A program made the position numbers and the translations under genes. DNA of 64,000 nt. Origin: a virus. Shown piece after piece: positions 50,390 to 59,498 of this stretch (position 1 is its first letter; every line of letters starts with the position of its first letter). The DNA is taken from the IMG/VR virus record IMGVR_UViG_3300042914_002952, positions 1-64,000 of that record. One strand, given 5' to 3'. The notes beneath the pieces are model-generated. The model saw only the letters and a program-made list of their open reading frames with translations. It searched no databases and was not told the origin of the DNA.

Positions 50390-50766
50390 TAGACTTTATA
50401 GGTGGAATCCTTAGTCTCTGAATCATCGTCATTTATTAATTTTTCTAAGATTACTCTATCTTCTTCTGTTAATTGAAGTTTACCACCAGAATTAATGGCA
50501 TTAGGTCCATAACTTTGTTTTAACAGTGCGCTTTGTAATTTTACCAACGATATTTTTTTTTCGGTACAGTCATTTAGAATCTTTTGTTGTTCTTTAATTA
50601 CCGGACCAATAACACTCATGTCCTCCGAATCTTTCATAAAAGTTAACATCTTTTTTGTAATCATGGATGCGGTGGTTTTTTGTTCCATAATATCGTTATA
50701 AATTTCTTGCATTAATACAAGTGCGGAATCAGTATCTAAGGATATTAGATTTTTATTACGTCTCAT
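50389..50766 (-). CDS. Hypothetical protein, virion operon
   Basis: 125 residues, helical, with LDTDSALVLMQEIYNDI near the N-terminus and an acidic C-terminus. Its stop shares a base with the start of the next gene. A TATTTATA motif lies four bases upstream of the ATG. No family recognised. Confidence 0.6.
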   Translation of the reverse strand: MRRNKNLISLDTDSALVLMQEIYNDIMEQKTTASMITKKMLTFMKDSEDMSVIGPVIKEQQKILNDCTEKKISLVKLQSALLKQSYGPNAINSGGKLQLTEEDRVILEKLINDDDSETKDSTYKV

Positions 50767-50770
50767 AATA

Positions 50771-50778
50771 TATAAATA
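50771..50778 (-). promoter_or_regulatory. TATTTATW motif at head of the baseplate operon
   Basis: Minus-strand CTATTTATATA ending 4 bases before the ATG at 50766. Confidence 0.5.
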
Positions 50779-50787
50779 GTAAAAAAA

Positions 50788-51486
50788 TTAATTTATAAAA
50801 GTAAACACGATATCAACATACATTTTTTTGTATTTTTTCAAAGATGTTCTTATTTCTTTTGTTGATAATGAGGTCATTTCTCTTAATGATAACAGAATCA
50901 AATTTTTATTAAATTTATTACCATTTCCAATTTGAAAAATTTTATCAAAATTACTAAAAATTTCAATCAATGCATATCCTAATTTTTGTTCATTTTCGGT
51001 CATTTCTTCATTTTCAATAAAGGTTTCTAAATCATTTACGAATTTGATAATGACATCTCTATAATCAATTTCTATTTCATCCATAACATATGAATGTTCA
51101 GGACTTTCTTCTAATTCCGCTGACACATCTTCATATGAGATTGTTCTATTTGTTTCTTTTGTGTCTTTTTGTATACTACCCATTAAGTAGTTTTTACAAA
51201 TAGTACCAAAGTAAGAATATGCCTTGTGATTTTTGGTGTGGTCGAATTTATTTATTTTTGTAATAAGAAAAGACATGGTATCTGAATGTATATCTTCAAA
51301 TTCCAAATCTTTTCTATATAACTTATAACGTCGAATAATTGATTCGACCATTATTGTGAGAGGCTCTTTTAAATATTCATTGAATATCTTATTCTTTTCA
51401 TTGTCGGAATCAGATTGTAAATATCTTACTACCGCTTGTTCTTGTTCCTCCCCAAAATATATTTTTTGGGTTCTTTTACGGGGCAT
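50788..51486 (-). CDS. gp55: Late-transcription sigma factor (T4 gp55-like)
   Basis: 232 residues. A sigma-70 region 2-like segment spans about 50-115: YRKDLEFEDIHSDTMSFLITKINKFD, then AYSYFGTICKNYLMGSIQK, the pattern of sigma helices that bind core polymerase and -10 DNA. The C-terminus is helical, ending VDIVFTFIN, comparable to the hydrophobic sliding-clamp-binding tail of T4 gp55. No region 4 is visible, in line with late promoters that lack a -35 box. It should direct host core polymerase to a short -10-only motif; TATTTATW is the obvious candidate here. Confidence 0.8.
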   Translation of the reverse strand: MPRKRTQKIYFGEEQEQAVVRYLQSDSDNEKNKIFNEYLKEPLTIMVESIIRRYKLYRKDLEFEDIHSDTMSFLITKINKFDHTKNHKAYSYFGTICKNYLMGSIQKDTKETNRTISYEDVSAELEESPEHSYVMDEIEIDYRDVIIKFVNDLETFIENEEMTENEQKLGYALIEIFSNFDKIFQIGNGNKFNKNLILLSLREMTSLSTKEIRTSLKKYKKMYVDIVFTFIN

Positions 51487-51487
51487 T

Positions 51488-52267
51488 TTAATTTTCTACA
51501 TAATTTATATCTCTTACGTTTTTAAAGAAAAATTCTTTTTTTGCGGTATCCAACCAAAATTTAACTTCGTTTGAATCTAATTTATCTTTATCTGAGTTTT
51601 TATAACTCCAAAATAAAGAATCTTCTCTAAAATTAACGTGTTGATAACCCACCCTTGGTATTGTCATAATTTTTAAATTATTAAATGTTAATCTTAATAA
51701 AAATTCATAACCAAAAGTCAGTTTAATGTTTTCTTTCAATTTACCATATTCTTCTATTTTTGATGTTCTATATATACCACCTGATATTTGAAAATTTTGA
51801 TATTCTAAAAGTGCCGCATTATCTAATAAACCTTGTTTATCGGTAAAACCGTAAGCCCAAGTCGATTCATTAGTGTAACTTAAAAAGTTACCTTCAACAT
51901 TTATATCTTTTACCAAAGATAGAAAAACATCTACATCTGGATTCTCATTTGAATATTCATTAAATAGGTTTACCCAATTTTTATTATACTCATCGTCAAT
52001 CTCTAAAATAGAAAACCATTCGGTTTCACAATTATCAATTCCTAAGTTTATTTGACTACAGAAATCAGTTTTTCCTTTATTTTCTATAATTACACATTCC
52101 AAATTTGTTTGTTCTATTTTTATGTTTGATAATACGTTTTTTGGTGCAACTATTAATAATTTAACATCGTTATAAAATCTTTCAACGGACTTAAATGCAT
52201 TGTCAAACATTATTTTATAATCATCGTTCCATTTGTGAACTGGTAATATTACGGATATTTTTTTCAT
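51488..52267 (-). CDS. GT2-like glycosyltransferase
   Basis: 259 residues. It begins KKISVILPVHKWND, the usual first strand of GT2 enzymes. INLGIDNCETEWFSILEIDDEYNKNWV near 74-100 contains the acidic metal site. The C-terminal GYEFLLRLTFNNLKI and Trp/His-rich tracts fit the acceptor region. Clustered with a GT-B gene 14 bases upstream. Substrates unknown. Confidence 0.75.
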   Translation of the reverse strand: MKKISVILPVHKWNDDYKIMFDNAFKSVERFYNDVKLLIVAPKNVLSNIKIEQTNLECVIIENKGKTDFCSQINLGIDNCETEWFSILEIDDEYNKNWVNLFNEYSNENPDVDVFLSLVKDINVEGNFLSYTNESTWAYGFTDKQGLLDNAALLEYQNFQISGGIYRTSKIEEYGKLKENIKLTFGYEFLLRLTFNNLKIMTIPRVGYQHVNFREDSLFWSYKNSDKDKLDSNEVKFWLDTAKKEFFFKNVRDINYVEN

Positions 52268-52281
52268 TATACTTATTTTGT

Positions 52282-53367
52282 TTATTTATCCGAATCTAAT
52301 ATTGAATCAAATTCTTCTTTTAATTTATCAATTGCGTTATTAATATTATCAATTCTTTTATTAATAAAAGAATTAAAAATATTTACAATGTTATTTTCTG
52401 TAATATCGGTTGAATATGGTAATAAAGTATCTTTCATTTTTTGTTTTACATCATCATTAATCTCAATACCTTCTAGCCATGCTGTTACATATGTACCTAA
52501 AATTTCAACAATTTTAGATTCATCGTATGTCCACATGCCATTTTCTGATAACCAATCAGGTTCATTTTTTGGAATTTTTCCAACAATTGGTACTTCACAT
52601 TTCATAGATTCTAAAGGAAATGTTCCAAAGGTTGAATCATCATCAACCCATACAGACACCATACATTCTTTTAATCCGTTCGCAAAATCAACATACGACA
52701 TATTAACCATGTCTCTAAATGTAATCCATCTTAAATGTGGGTATTTTATGTAAAATTCAGATATGATTTTTTTATTAATTGACCTATCTTTACACAAAAT
52801 AGCTATTACGGGTTTTAATGTAGTTTCATTTTTAGAAAATTCATCTCCAATAATTGGTGGAATAATATGTACTAAACATTCATTAAATAAATTATTTATA
52901 TATTTTTTTGAAAACTCGGTTGTGGTTATTACTCTATCAAATCCATAATCTGACCACCTACTGCCAATTGGTAATGTTTCAAAAATATATTCTTTTTGTT
53001 GAATCAACATGATTTTAACACAACGTATGTTAGATAAAGATTCTAAAACATTTGAATAATACTCAGGAACAACAATTATATCTTCAATTTTTATTTCTAC
53101 TCTATCGTCTTTAATTGTTACAATTTCCAAATCTGAGTACTTATCTCCCAACCACTGAGAGATACCGGTGTAAGTTTTATCTTCTACTAAAATTTTAGCA
53201 TTAAAATTTTCATTTTTTAGTGTTAATGCTAAATCGTATATGTATTTAACAGATGCTCTTGGGTTATTTTTAGTATCATAAACTAAAAAATATATAACAT
53301 TTGTTTTGTTGTGTAAATTTTCTAACGAATTAGATAGTTTTTCAATATTTTCATTATTTTTATTCAT
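52282..53367 (-). CDS. GT-B fold glycosyltransferase
   Basis: 361 residues. NVIYFLVYDTKNNPRASVKYIYDLALTL near 25-50 is a GT-B N-terminal strand and helix. The C-terminal domain carries VSVWVDDDSTFGTFPLESMKCEVPIVG near 235-262, the usual donor-binding E-x(7)-E-like region. A coiled C-terminal tail is unusual. Next to a GT2-like gene; overlaps the upstream gene by eight bases. Confidence 0.7.
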   Translation of the reverse strand: MNKNNENIEKLSNSLENLHNKTNVIYFLVYDTKNNPRASVKYIYDLALTLKNENFNAKILVEDKTYTGISQWLGDKYSDLEIVTIKDDRVEIKIEDIIVVPEYYSNVLESLSNIRCVKIMLIQQKEYIFETLPIGSRWSDYGFDRVITTTEFSKKYINNLFNECLVHIIPPIIGDEFSKNETTLKPVIAILCKDRSINKKIISEFYIKYPHLRWITFRDMVNMSYVDFANGLKECMVSVWVDDDSTFGTFPLESMKCEVPIVGKIPKNEPDWLSENGMWTYDESKIVEILGTYVTAWLEGIEINDDVKQKMKDTLLPYSTDITENNIVNIFNSFINKRIDNINNAIDKLKEEFDSILDSDK

Positions 53368-53641
53368 CTTCAGGGATTAATATATCATATTTTATTAGGG
53401 TATTAAAAGCAATTTTAAATGAAATGGTTAAACCATTTTCTGCAAACGGACCTAATTCGTTGTCAACTTCTGCAAATTCACTTAAAATTCTTTCAACACA
53501 AGATTTTATTATTTCATATTTAAATAAGTTTATTTCAAAAGTTGTTGTGCCGTCTTCATTTTTGACTTCATTGCCTGTTTGACACGTTTGAGTAATCCCA
53601 TCAACATTGATAAAATAGTTTTTTCCGAGAATTTCAACCAT
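53360..53641 (-). CDS. Hypothetical protein
   Basis: 93 residues, beginning with beta strands (EILGKNYFINVDGITQTC) then a helix with an acidic end. Its first 112 bases overlap the upstream HAD-like gene in another frame, which is long for this genome. Not recognised; the compact size and position suggest a conserved phage protein. Confidence 0.6.
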   Translation of the reverse strand: MVEILGKNYFINVDGITQTCQTGNEVKNEDGTTTFEINLFKYEIIKSCVERILSEFAEVDNELGPFAENGLTISFKIAFNTLIKYDILIPEDE

Positions 53642-54216
53642 AATTTGTTTATTTCTGATAATTTACTAATTTCTAAATCAATTTTGTAGTGATTATTGTA
53701 ATATGTATTAAATTTAATAACTTTTTTGTTTTTTGGACACTTTTCAATAACTTCAAAATCTTCAGTTATCCATACATCGCATTTTTTCCATAAATTATCT
53801 ATTTCTGAATTATTTGAAAAAATGACTTGGTCCATCATTATTCCATTCTTTGAAATAAAAAAAAGAGAAGCAGATTTTGCTTTCCCTTTTTCATTTAACC
53901 CAATTAAAGTAAAACGAGAATTGGGATGTTCAATAATTAATTTGTTTAAATCTGTTGCCGTTTGACTATAACTTAAACCGGCGTGTCCAAAAATTTCAAT
54001 AGGAAAATCAAAATAAAGAAACTTGATAAATTCATCTACTGACTGAAAAGAATATGAATCCATTATTTTTTGAAAAGATAATGGTTTTGTTTTTACCTTA
54101 TATTCAAAGGTTTCTTTTTCCTCCGATTCGGTATTTAAAAAATAATCCTTATAGTGATAGTCGAATTTTTGAACAGTATTTCTTAGAACACCATCAATAC
54201 TTACAAATATTTCCAT
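53530..54216 (-). CDS. HAD-like nucleotidase-type protein
   Basis: 228 residues. MEIFVSIDGVLRN opens like HAD-type phage 5'-nucleotidases, but the first aspartate of DxDG is replaced by Ser (SIDG), so catalysis is doubtful. The later KKCDVWITEDFEVIEKCP and FNTYYNNHYKID tracts fit the C-terminal motif region. The last ~37 residues overlap the next gene and read like out-of-frame sequence, so the natural end may be shorter or the stop may have been lost. Confidence 0.55.
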   Translation of the reverse strand: MEIFVSIDGVLRNTVQKFDYHYKDYFLNTESEEKETFEYKVKTKPLSFQKIMDSYSFQSVDEFIKFLYFDFPIEIFGHAGLSYSQTATDLNKLIIEHPNSRFTLIGLNEKGKAKSASLFFISKNGIMMDQVIFSNNSEIDNLWKKCDVWITEDFEVIEKCPKNKKVIKFNTYYNNHYKIDLEISKLSEINKLWLKFSEKTILSMLMGLLKRVKQAMKSKMKTAQQLLK

Positions 54217-54253
54217 ACAAAGAATATAACAATAAAATCATTGCATGTAAAGT

Positions 54254-54970
54254 TTAATCGTATCTTCTTAGTATTTCTGTTATTATAGGATTTCTGACGA
54301 TATCTCTATCATCAAATTCAAATATACCAACATTTGGTAAATCACCTAATCTTACCTTAGCATCGTATAATCCTGTTTTTGTTTTATCTTTGAATTTATC
54401 AGATTGTTCTAAATCACCAGAAATAAAAAATTTAGAATTAAAGCCGATTCTTGTTAATAACAGTTTCATTTGAGATGGTGTTGTGTTTTGTGCCTCTTCA
54501 AATACTAAAATGGTATTATCCACATTCCATCCTCTCATGTATGCCAATGCCGCAATTTCAATAAAACCCTCATCTTTAAGTTTTTCTCTCGCGTCTTTAC
54601 CTATTATTTTATTTAACAAGTAATAAGATGGGTAGATGTATGGGTCTAATTTTTCTTCTAAACCACCAGGTAATGAACCTAATTTTTCTTCCGCTTCAAC
54701 AGCGGGTCTAACAATGATTATTTTCTCATATTTATTTTTATCGTCCCATAATAAATCAATTGCTCTTTTCATAGCAATATAAGATTTACCAACACCCGCT
54801 GGTCCAAAACACAAAGTTATTTCATTATCAGTTAAAGTTTTCCAATATTCTTCTTGATTCTTTGTTAAGAATTTTTCTTTTGGTTGTTTAATAATATCTC
54901 TAATTCTTTGTTTTTTAGGTGTTTGTCTTTCTTCTGTATTTACTGATAATTTTAATATTGACTTTCTCAA
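54254..54970 (-). CDS. phoH: PhoH-like ATPase
   Basis: 238 residues. Walker A GPAGVGKS is at 56-63. VRPAVEAEEKLGSLPGGLEEKLDPY and VFEEAQN (Walker B) with SGDLEQSD are all PhoH signatures. The family couples ATP hydrolysis to RNA-related work and is among the commonest metabolic-type genes in marine phages; its phage role is unsettled. A basic ~30-residue N-terminal tail precedes the domain. Confidence 0.92.
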   Translation of the reverse strand: MRKSILKLSVNTEERQTPKKQRIRDIIKQPKEKFLTKNQEEYWKTLTDNEITLCFGPAGVGKSYIAMKRAIDLLWDDKNKYEKIIIVRPAVEAEEKLGSLPGGLEEKLDPYIYPSYYLLNKIIGKDAREKLKDEGFIEIAALAYMRGWNVDNTILVFEEAQNTTPSQMKLLLTRIGFNSKFFISGDLEQSDKFKDKTKTGLYDAKVRLGDLPNVGIFEFDDRDIVRNPIITEILRRYD

Positions 54971-54997
54971 TTTATTAATATTTTATATTTTAATTAT

Positions 54998-55603
54998 TTA
55001 TTTTCCTGTACTACCAAACCCACCTTCACCTCGTTCTGAATCCGATAATTCATCAGACTCAATAAATGTGACAGAAGGATACGGCATGATTATTATTTGT
55101 GCTATTCTATCTCCTACTTTGTAATCTATTTCATCCAATCTAATATCATTTTTACCAAAAATTTTTTTAAAAGTTGCTTGAATTTCACCTCTATATCCGC
55201 TATCAATTACTCCCACGCAATTGGTTAATGACAAATCAGTTTTTCTTATTGATGACCTTGGAAACACTAATCCTACATAACCTTTTGGTATTTCCATAGC
55301 AATACCTGTTCCGTATGTAATATCAAATGTGGTATTTGATATTATCTTAGTTGCAACTAAATCCATACCAGCATCGCCGTCTTTTGCGTATTTGGGAATC
55401 ACTGCATCTGGGTGTAGTTTTTTTACTTTTACTTCAAATTTATTTACGTCTTGTTCTATTTGTGATTTTATCTCTTGACCAAGATTAGATAAAAGACCGT
55501 TTAAGTCATCCATAAAACTTGAATCAGTACTTTCTTCTTGCAAAATTTGATTTTCTAACTCTTGCAATTTTTTAATATAATCTTCAATTTGATTTTTTTG
55601 CAT
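54998..55603 (-). CDS. dut: dUTP diphosphatase with N-terminal extension
   Basis: 201 residues. The trimeric dUTPase domain starts near residue 55. Motif 1 is DGDAGMDL, motif 2 PRSSI, motif 3 GVIDSGYRGEI, motif 4 GDRIAQIII and motif 5 RGEGGFGSTG. It removes dUTP and supplies dUMP, complementing dCMP deaminase. The first ~55 residues form an acidic coiled-coil extension not found in standard enzymes (about 150 residues); role unknown. Overlaps the upstream gene by 20 bases. Confidence 0.93.
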   Translation of the reverse strand: MQKNQIEDYIKKLQELENQILQEESTDSSFMDDLNGLLSNLGQEIKSQIEQDVNKFEVKVKKLHPDAVIPKYAKDGDAGMDLVATKIISNTTFDITYGTGIAMEIPKGYVGLVFPRSSIRKTDLSLTNCVGVIDSGYRGEIQATFKKIFGKNDIRLDEIDYKVGDRIAQIIIMPYPSVTFIESDELSDSERGEGGFGSTGK

Positions 55604-56156
55604 TTTTTTCTTCTAAAATTGCTAATTCAAAACCGATTCTAACCACATTAGATAAGTTAGATGCTCGATATTTTACTAATTTATCTTCAGTATCTCTATC
55701 TGAATTTAAAATCGTTTGAAATTCTTCTTCAGATAATTGGATACCAAATCTTAATACATAGTGAATCGACCTTTCATTTGATTTCATTGAAACTTCACTA
55801 TCGGTAAATTCATACATTTTACCTAAATTCTTTCTATGCCATTCACTTGGGTTTGGTTTGAATAAGAAACTTTTTCCTATTTGAGACAGAAAAACACACT
55901 TCAATATTGAAGATGGAGTTTGTTTCATATTATCGGGTAAAATATCGTTTGTTTTGACCGCATATTTTGCTGCTTTAAAACACACATTTAATAATCCCCC
56001 AGGATAACAACCAAACATGTCCAAAGACATTGACGATGGTGCTAAAAAAAATTCCTCACCTAAAAAATCTAATAATTCTTGATTAAAAAGATTGTACTTG
56101 GCGTTTGTTTCTAAGAATTTAGCCTTATTTAATTCGATTTGTTCTTTGTTCAGCAT
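55584..56156 (-). CDS. HD-domain-like protein with missing metal ligands
   Basis: 190 residues from ATG 56156. The order APSSMSLDMFGCYPGGLLNVCFKAAKYA, then CVFLSQIGK, then ERSIHYVLRFGIQLSEEEFQTIL matches phage HD-type phosphohydrolase proteins (PGGLxxH..., LxHDxGK). However, the His and the HD pair are replaced (Asn; Ser-Gln). It is therefore probably a non-catalytic relative. Assignment from pattern only. Overlaps the dUTPase gene, so co-transcribed with it. Confidence 0.5.
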   Translation of the reverse strand: MLNKEQIELNKAKFLETNAKYNLFNQELLDFLGEEFFLAPSSMSLDMFGCYPGGLLNVCFKAAKYAVKTNDILPDNMKQTPSSILKCVFLSQIGKSFLFKPNPSEWHRKNLGKMYEFTDSEVSMKSNERSIHYVLRFGIQLSEEEFQTILNSDRDTEDKLVKYRASNLSNVVRIGFELAILEEKNAKKSN

Positions 56157-56160
56157 TTTT

Positions 56161-56394
56161 TTATTTTTTGTAATATTCAGGTGTGTTTTTTTGGTCGATA
56201 ATACATTCAATTGGCATTTTTACAATTGCTAAACTTTCTGAAGCTCTCATGTCTCCAGACCTGTATTTAGAAACAACAAGGGTCGCTTCTTCAACAGAAT
56301 CTGCTTCAACGATGTACTTTAGTTTTTGTAATCTTGGATTACCATTTCTGTCTAAATTTTCGGTTTCATAACCGACGGTTACTAAGTAGTGCAT
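56161..56394 (-). CDS. DUF4494-like small protein
   Basis: 77 residues from ATG 56394; a longer frame to 56511 overlaps the glycosyltransferase and is not preferred. HYLVTVGYETENLDRNGNPR then KYIVEADSVEEATLVVSKY follows the DUF4494 pattern known from Bacteroidota and their phages. Four bases from the next gene. Function unknown; the family supports the host assignment. Confidence 0.65.
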   Translation of the reverse strand: MHYLVTVGYETENLDRNGNPRLQKLKYIVEADSVEEATLVVSKYRSGDMRASESLAIVKMPIECIIDQKNTPEYYKK

Positions 56395-56410
56395 TTTTTT
56401 GTTTTTAAGT

Positions 56411-57631
56411 TTAAATGATTGTTTTGAAAAATTCTGTTCTGTCCTTACAAACTTTTTGTAAGGAATATTTGTCTTTAACCGTTTCGTATAATTTATTACC
56501 CAAATCTTCAATCATGTTAGGGTTTTCGATTAAAAGTTTCATATACTTGGCCCAAAGTTTATGACCCTTTTTTTGTGGAACAGTTAGTGCGTTTCCATCG
56601 TTAATAAAACTTCCGTCTTGATATGCATTTTTTAAGTCAAAAGTATATGGTTCAGTTTCACTAGCGATAATTGGTTTTTTATGAAAACCAGACTCAATTA
56701 TTTTTAACTGAGATTTATTGGCATTAAAATCCGATTCAACCACCGGTGCCAAAGAGACATCAAATAAGTTATAATTGTTACCGTAAATGTTGATTGGTTG
56801 GGTCCAAACTCTTTTATATTTTTTATTAGATGTATCTATTTCTGGTGTTTGAGTAAAATTCATCAGATATGATTTATATTCGCTGTCTACACTTCTGTAA
56901 TTATTTGTGAATATTTTTTCATATTTAAACCACACAGTTTCTTCGGGTTTAATTGGTCTTGTTCTTTTTTCTCCCGTTTTTGGGTTAAATTCTGTGACAT
57001 TTCCTCTTAAATCAAATCCACATAAAACAAATTGCACATTTTCATAATTGGTTGAAATCACAGATATCCCATCATTTAAAAGTTCAATATCATGTAAGTG
57101 ACTTGACCCACCTAACCAACCAAATCGGATTTTTTCTGATTTTGTTGGTTTTGGTTGAAATTGAGATTCGTTAGAATCAATTGCATTTGGAAAAACATAT
57201 ACATTTTTGTTACCTGTTCTATTTTTTATGTTATTTGCAAAGAATTCTGTTGTACATGTGATATAATCAGAAATCTTCATTAACTCCATTTTCTTTTTCG
57301 GTAATTGACTTTCTCTGATGGCCAAATACATCGGATGTCTATGGTCAGGAGACCAATAGTCATCAATGTCCATTACTACTTTTATTCCTTGTGATTTTAA
57401 AAAGTTAATTCGTTGTATATTTTCTTCATGTGTATTTTGATGAATAAAACTATGAAAAACAACAATATCATAATTTTTAAAGAAATTATCACCTTCGGTG
57501 ACATTAAAAGATATGTCTATATGAAAATCATTAGAATAGTTATCTCCAATGTATTTAAATGGGTCCAGTACCCTATATTTACCAACACCATGTGTGTCGG
57601 GTGCAATTGCTAATATTTTTATTTTTTTCAT
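56411..57631 (-). CDS. GT4-like GT-B glycosyltransferase
   Basis: 406 residues from ATG 57631. MKKIKILAIAPDTHGVGKYRV is the N-terminal Rossmann opening. VVMDIDDYW near 94-102, then FPNAID, and FGWLGGSSHLHDI at the start of the C-terminal domain are typical of GT4-like proteins of phages. KSQLKIIESGFHKKPIIAS near 325 is the donor-binding region. Another member of the phage's glycan set, placed apart from the 1-7 kb cluster. Confidence 0.8.
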   Translation of the reverse strand: MKKIKILAIAPDTHGVGKYRVLDPFKYIGDNYSNDFHIDISFNVTEGDNFFKNYDIVVFHSFIHQNTHEENIQRINFLKSQGIKVVMDIDDYWSPDHRHPMYLAIRESQLPKKKMELMKISDYITCTTEFFANNIKNRTGNKNVYVFPNAIDSNESQFQPKPTKSEKIRFGWLGGSSHLHDIELLNDGISVISTNYENVQFVLCGFDLRGNVTEFNPKTGEKRTRPIKPEETVWFKYEKIFTNNYRSVDSEYKSYLMNFTQTPEIDTSNKKYKRVWTQPINIYGNNYNLFDVSLAPVVESDFNANKSQLKIIESGFHKKPIIASETEPYTFDLKNAYQDGSFINDGNALTVPQKKGHKLWAKYMKLLIENPNMIEDLGNKLYETVKDKYSLQKVCKDRTEFFKTII

Positions 57632-57680
57632 TAATATTTCTCTATATGAGAAATATAAGAAAAAAAAATGAAAAAACAAA

Positions 57681-58262
57681 TTACTTTGACTTATTTACTC
57701 CTGTAATTTTTCCTTTAAAAATTGAATCACCAACTTTTAGTACTAAACTTTCATTAATTGATAAAGTTTGTTGTGCTGTAAGTATTTGGTTTAATTTTGA
57801 ATCTAAAATTTCCGTTACAGTTTTTCTAACAACATTTTCAATAAGTGGACTTAATTGTTTAATTAACTCAGTATTATTTATCTGACTTGACTGTGTTTTT
57901 GTTGGTTTTGAAGAAACACCTTGTGATTCCATTAATTTTTTTGTTTTTTCAACAAAATTTAAATCTAAAGAATCGGATAAACTAATTTGTGGGATTGGGT
58001 TTTCAATCATCGCTTTTTTAATTGCATCTGGTAATTTTGATTCTTGTATTTTTTGGAGATTAGGGACAGATGGATTTTGTGACCAAGGTTGTTGTATTGT
58101 TTGAGACTTTAATACTTCTTCGGGGTCACTTCTTAAAATTTCTTCATTAACTGAACCTTTTTCAAATTGTCCTGTTTCTACTTTTTGCATTACTTTTTTG
58201 GCTTGTACCAACCTTTGCATTAAATCGTTTGTACTTATTACACCATTTCCTTTTTGTTCCAT
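57681..58262 (-). CDS. Hypothetical protein of the virion-like cluster
   Basis: 193 residues, Gln/Ser-rich, partly disordered, with a small C-terminal beta domain (LSINESLVLKVGDSIFKGKITGV). Gene order with the WYL-like gene suggests a virion or assembly role. No family recognised. Confidence 0.5.
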   Translation of the reverse strand: MEQKGNGVISTNDLMQRLVQAKKVMQKVETGQFEKGSVNEEILRSDPEEVLKSQTIQQPWSQNPSVPNLQKIQESKLPDAIKKAMIENPIPQISLSDSLDLNFVEKTKKLMESQGVSSKPTKTQSSQINNTELIKQLSPLIENVVRKTVTEILDSKLNQILTAQQTLSINESLVLKVGDSIFKGKITGVNKSK

Positions 58263-58280
58263 AACTATAATATAATTATT

Positions 58281-59120
58281 TTAAAAAAAGATTAAAGCTT
58301 TAATTCTTAAAATTTCTTCCTGTAATGGAATGGTTTCATCTTTTTTTATTTGTATGTTGTTTCTTTTTAAGATTTGAGTTAAATCATATTCTGAGTCTTT
58401 TTCAAACTTTCTTCTAGTTCCTTCTCCTGGTGTAGTATTTAACCCTAAATCTATTTGTGCTCTTTTCCAATCTTCAATTCTTTTTTTGTATAAATCATCA
58501 ATACCGATTTTGAAATCATCAGGACTTAATGTTTTTTCATTATTGATTGTTTTTACTTTTTTTTCTAAATTTTTAAAAACTTCGTCTTCTCTTTTTAAAT
58601 CTTGAGTTGGTAGTGGTGAAGGTTTTACTTTTGGTTTTGGTTGAGGTAACTCGTCTTTTTGTGGTTGAGTTTGTTTAGGTTTAGGTTCGGTTATGGGTTT
58701 TTCTTTTTTAGGTTGCATCGTAACACCCCAATCAGTTGTTACATATGTTACAGAAAAACTACCATCATCACCTTCTTTATAGTTTGGTCTTTTTGTTGAA
58801 AATTGTTCATCTTCATAAACAATTAAAGAGCCGGTAGAAATTCTATCAATTAAAAAAGTTCTCCAACCGTGTTTTTGAAAACCTTTTTTAGATGTTGATG
58901 GTGGTTGTGTCCAACCTCTAACCGCTAAATTTCCTTTTTTTGTTAATCCAGATGCGACCAATTCAACTTTAACTCGTCTACCAGCTAAGACATCTTTTGG
59001 TGGTCCTTTATAATAAAAGGAAACGGGGAATCTATTTTTTATCGCATATTCTAATCTTGCCCTAATGCTTGTTTTAGGATTGGCTTCTAAAATAGATGTG
59101 AAAAATAATTTATTAGACAT
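58281..59120 (-). CDS. WYL-like domain protein, putative virion component
   Basis: 279 residues. Residues about 20-105 (LEYAIKNRFPVSFYYKG, then GRRVKVELVASGLTKKGNLAVRGW, then WRTFLIDRIS) follow the SH3-like WYL pattern. They appear without a DNA-binding domain. A long Pro/Lys/Gln linker (about 135-175) leads to a helical C-terminus. Phage proteins with an isolated WYL-like fold may be structural; regulatory ligand binding cannot be excluded. Shares one base with the next gene's stop. Confidence 0.6.
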   Translation of the reverse strand: MSNKLFFTSILEANPKTSIRARLEYAIKNRFPVSFYYKGPPKDVLAGRRVKVELVASGLTKKGNLAVRGWTQPPSTSKKGFQKHGWRTFLIDRISTGSLIVYEDEQFSTKRPNYKEGDDGSFSVTYVTTDWGVTMQPKKEKPITEPKPKQTQPQKDELPQPKPKVKPSPLPTQDLKREDEVFKNLEKKVKTINNEKTLSPDDFKIGIDDLYKKRIEDWKRAQIDLGLNTTPGEGTRRKFEKDSEYDLTQILKRNNIQIKKDETIPLQEEILRIKALIFF

Positions 59121-59497
59121 TAAAAATCAGGATATGGTTTATTGTTCCCGTATTTATTTCTTGATTGTAGTCCAATTCGTTCTCCGATATCGGTTTTGGT
59201 CCCAACACTACCATTGTTTTCTCCTCTGCCTTTGTCATCACCATCAGAAATGGCATTTCTATTTACAGAAGAGTATTCGTTTTTTGGACCATACAAATTT
59301 CGAGCTTGTAATGTTTTTCTTTCTGAAATGTCTGTTTTTGTACCTATACTACCATTATTTTCACCTCTACCTCTATCATCACCATCCGATAGTGCGCCTG
59401 TATTGGATGAATCGTACAAATCACCATAGTTATATTCATTTCTGGCCAATAAAATGTTTCTTTCTCTATCGCCAATTGTTTCTAATTGTGTTGCCAT
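59120..59497 (-). CDS. Repeat protein with SDGDDRGRGENNGS units
   Basis: 125 residues built from about two and a half copies of a ~45-residue unit: RN-Y-aromatic turn, then SDGDD(R/K)GRGENNGS(I/V)GTKTDI-ER. Highly hydrophilic with Asp-Gly-Asp loops that could bind calcium. No known family is recognised. The repeat is visible at DNA level (59200-59240 versus 59345-59385). Likely a small structural or decoration protein. Confidence 0.6.
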   Translation of the reverse strand: MATQLETIGDRERNILLARNEYNYGDLYDSSNTGALSDGDDRGRGENNGSIGTKTDISERKTLQARNLYGPKNEYSSVNRNAISDGDDKGRGENNGSVGTKTDIGERIGLQSRNKYGNNKPYPDF

Positions 59498-59498
59498 A

